Positions 59,597-64,000 of a DNA stretch of 64,000 nucleotides are shown one piece after another. Source of the DNA: Alentia gelatinosa (taxonomy: Eukaryota > Annelida > Polychaeta > Phyllodocida > Polynoidae); the NCBI GenBank assembly GCA_950022655.1, contig OX465590.1, positions 38,949,218 to 39,013,217 on the forward strand, written 5' to 3'. Position 1 is the stretch's first letter. Each line of letters begins with the position of its first letter. The notes under the pieces are model-generated. The model was not told where the DNA came from. It worked only from the letters and a program-made list of their open reading frames with translations, and made no database searches. The translations under genes were made by a program, and so were the position numbers.

Positions 59597-60382
59597 ATTG
59601 ACAGAATGATTGAATGATACAGATTTATGGGTATTTCTATAGTGATAATCTATCTTCTGATTCTGACACATCTTCATTTAAAATATACGTGTTAGACAGG
59701 TTTAATAGTTACCATTTACCCTGTACTAACATCTACTCTGTGCTTGACTTGTCACTATGTAGTACATTACCAGCAAGGACTTCTCCATGAAATGAATGTA
59801 GAGACCTTTGAAATGTATTAAAATTAATAAAAAACAAAATTTAAATGTATTAATATGTAAATGGTATTAATACGATATCTTAGATAAAATTATGTCACTG
59901 AGTGTGCACTTTAAGCACCAATGAAGGGAAGGTATCACAAACACTCAGCTAGACCTAAGCATATATCTATATGTTGAAAGTGGAAAAAAAATCAACACCA
60001 ATCACCTACGGCTACGCCATAACAGCTTTAGAAGCAAATACCAAATAGTCTGGGGTGTATCTGCAGTAATAGTATTAACAACATCATAATACTCACTAGT
60101 TCTCAACAATTGACTCTGGGATCCAAGTATCATAGGTTTTATACACACAATAGTGAGCATCGGGTATTACCTTAATCTTAGACACTAAGATTTTCAATAT
60201 TGCTTAAAGCTACAGCAAGCAAAGTCAGTGATCCTCAATTGAAATCCAACCATCTCTGTTTAGACTGCATTACCTTCAAAACACTTTGAGGAATTGTGTA
60301 TTTCAAAGTTTCTAAATGTTTTGTGTACTCCTTTTGGAAGTTTTTTGTTTTTTTTTTCTTTTGGAAGTTCCATAGGCAAGCT

Positions 60383-63281
<2,899 letters not shown>

Positions 63282-64000
63282 CTATTGAAGGTAACATTTG
63301 AGATTGAAATGTCGAGGCCATCAAATACGTACCTATTCTTTGGGGTCTTACACCCAGATCAGAAAGTTTTTCACAGGGAATAACACAACTTAGATATATC
63401 AGTTGAAAGGAAAAGGAAGTAGCAAAGTATTTGTTAGTCTCTTTCACAGACACTTGGAGGCAAGTCTGTTTGTGGATGAGACTAGGTTTTTGGGAATGAT
63501 TTCAGCGGTGCCAGACCAATTACTCAGAGGTGGGGGACATAATTTGAGAGAGAATCCATCTGATACATTATCTAGGTCAATCATACTTCATCCCGTTATT
63601 TTTCTCAATAGGTTTAACGTTACGAGCTCATACTCCACGGCCGTGAAGGTAGTGTACCCAATACTCAATGGCTAATTGGGCGAGTTATTTGATTAATCAA
63701 TAATGTTCCTGATTATGTATACGGGGTGAGATAAACTCAGAAACCTACTCGATGAAAATAACCAGGGGGCCGTTTCACTAGTGGGGTGGTAAAAGCGAGA
63801 GCTAGGACTGCAACAGTGCCAGCAACAGCAATACCAACAGTGACAATGACAAGATCCCGTTTCATCAGTGCTCTCACTGTTGATGTGGCACCAACTCTCA
63901 CTATTGGCATATTTTACAGCATAGTGCACTTAGTGAGCACAGGGTCTCGCTGTGCTGTCAAACCTCACTGTGTGTATATAGAGGATTTCCCGTGCTTTCC
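63282..64000 (-). other. ENO1: Enolase intron running off the window
   Basis: No enolase exon is recognised. It contains foldback fragments (63590-63760, GGGGTGAGATAAACTCAG) and one end of a GGGGGCCGTTTCACTAG-type element at 63767. Confidence 0.6.

Larger units (their letters stand above)
56847..60382. other. Intergenic region between convergent OPA1 and enolase
   Basis: It holds OPA1 and enolase 3'UTR sequence and three MITE copies (57118-57413, 58487-58664, 58687-58901). The rest is AT-rich with no coding signal. Confidence 0.6.

Overview
The window is animal nuclear DNA. It has spliced genes with GT-AG introns, AT-rich introns, simple-sequence tracts and a very heavy load of short inverted-repeat elements and tRNA-derived SINEs. 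The gene content and repeat style (SINE tails of the form GGACGTTAAACTACCC(AAAC)n, a Meta-domain-like tRNA SINE, many foldback MITEs) suggest a lophotrochozoan, probably a bivalve mollusc. That placement is inference. No bacterial, phage or CRISPR features are present.

Four protein-coding genes can be assembled exon by exon with consistent splice phases. (1) 23393 down to 2975, minus strand: an 11-coding-exon, 277-residue acidic protein that resembles ERICH2 (glutamate-rich protein 2). (2) 14881-16171, plus strand: a complete two-coding-exon cytosolic sulfotransferase of 294 residues, lying wholly inside the ERICH2-like intron between 13268 and 17383, on the opposite strand. (3) 25639-56846, plus strand: a complete OPA1 orthologue (mitochondrial inner-membrane dynamin-like GTPase) in 26 coding exons plus one candidate 36-nt cassette microexon, 971 or 983 residues. 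(4) 63281 down to 60383, minus strand: the last six coding exons (309 residues) of enolase. Its 5' exons lie beyond the right edge.

Layout: ERICH2-like and OPA1 are divergent, with start codons about 2.2 kb apart. OPA1 and enolase converge, and candidate poly(A) signals of opposite polarity sit about 30 bp apart near 59.57 kb. The genes have no evident functional link: OPA1 acts in mitochondrial fusion and cristae, enolase in glycolysis, the sulfotransferase in PAPS-dependent conjugation, and ERICH2 is uncharacterised.

The rest is dominated by at least a dozen families of TIR or foldback elements, several in multiple copies, plus minisatellites. The most unusual observations are: (a) several foldback families with unrelated stems share an apical GAGGCNAAGCCGAG-type palindrome; (b) a roughly 43-bp minisatellite that appears to be a serial duplication of an ERICH2-like 3' splice site and exon start; (c) a 37-bp x ~39 minisatellite just after an OPA1 splice donor whose every unit carries a donor-like GGTGAG; (d) a TIR-bounded element in OPA1 intron 1 with an unrecognised coding-like open frame; (e) the possible OPA1 microexon. 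I see no wholly new multi-gene system.
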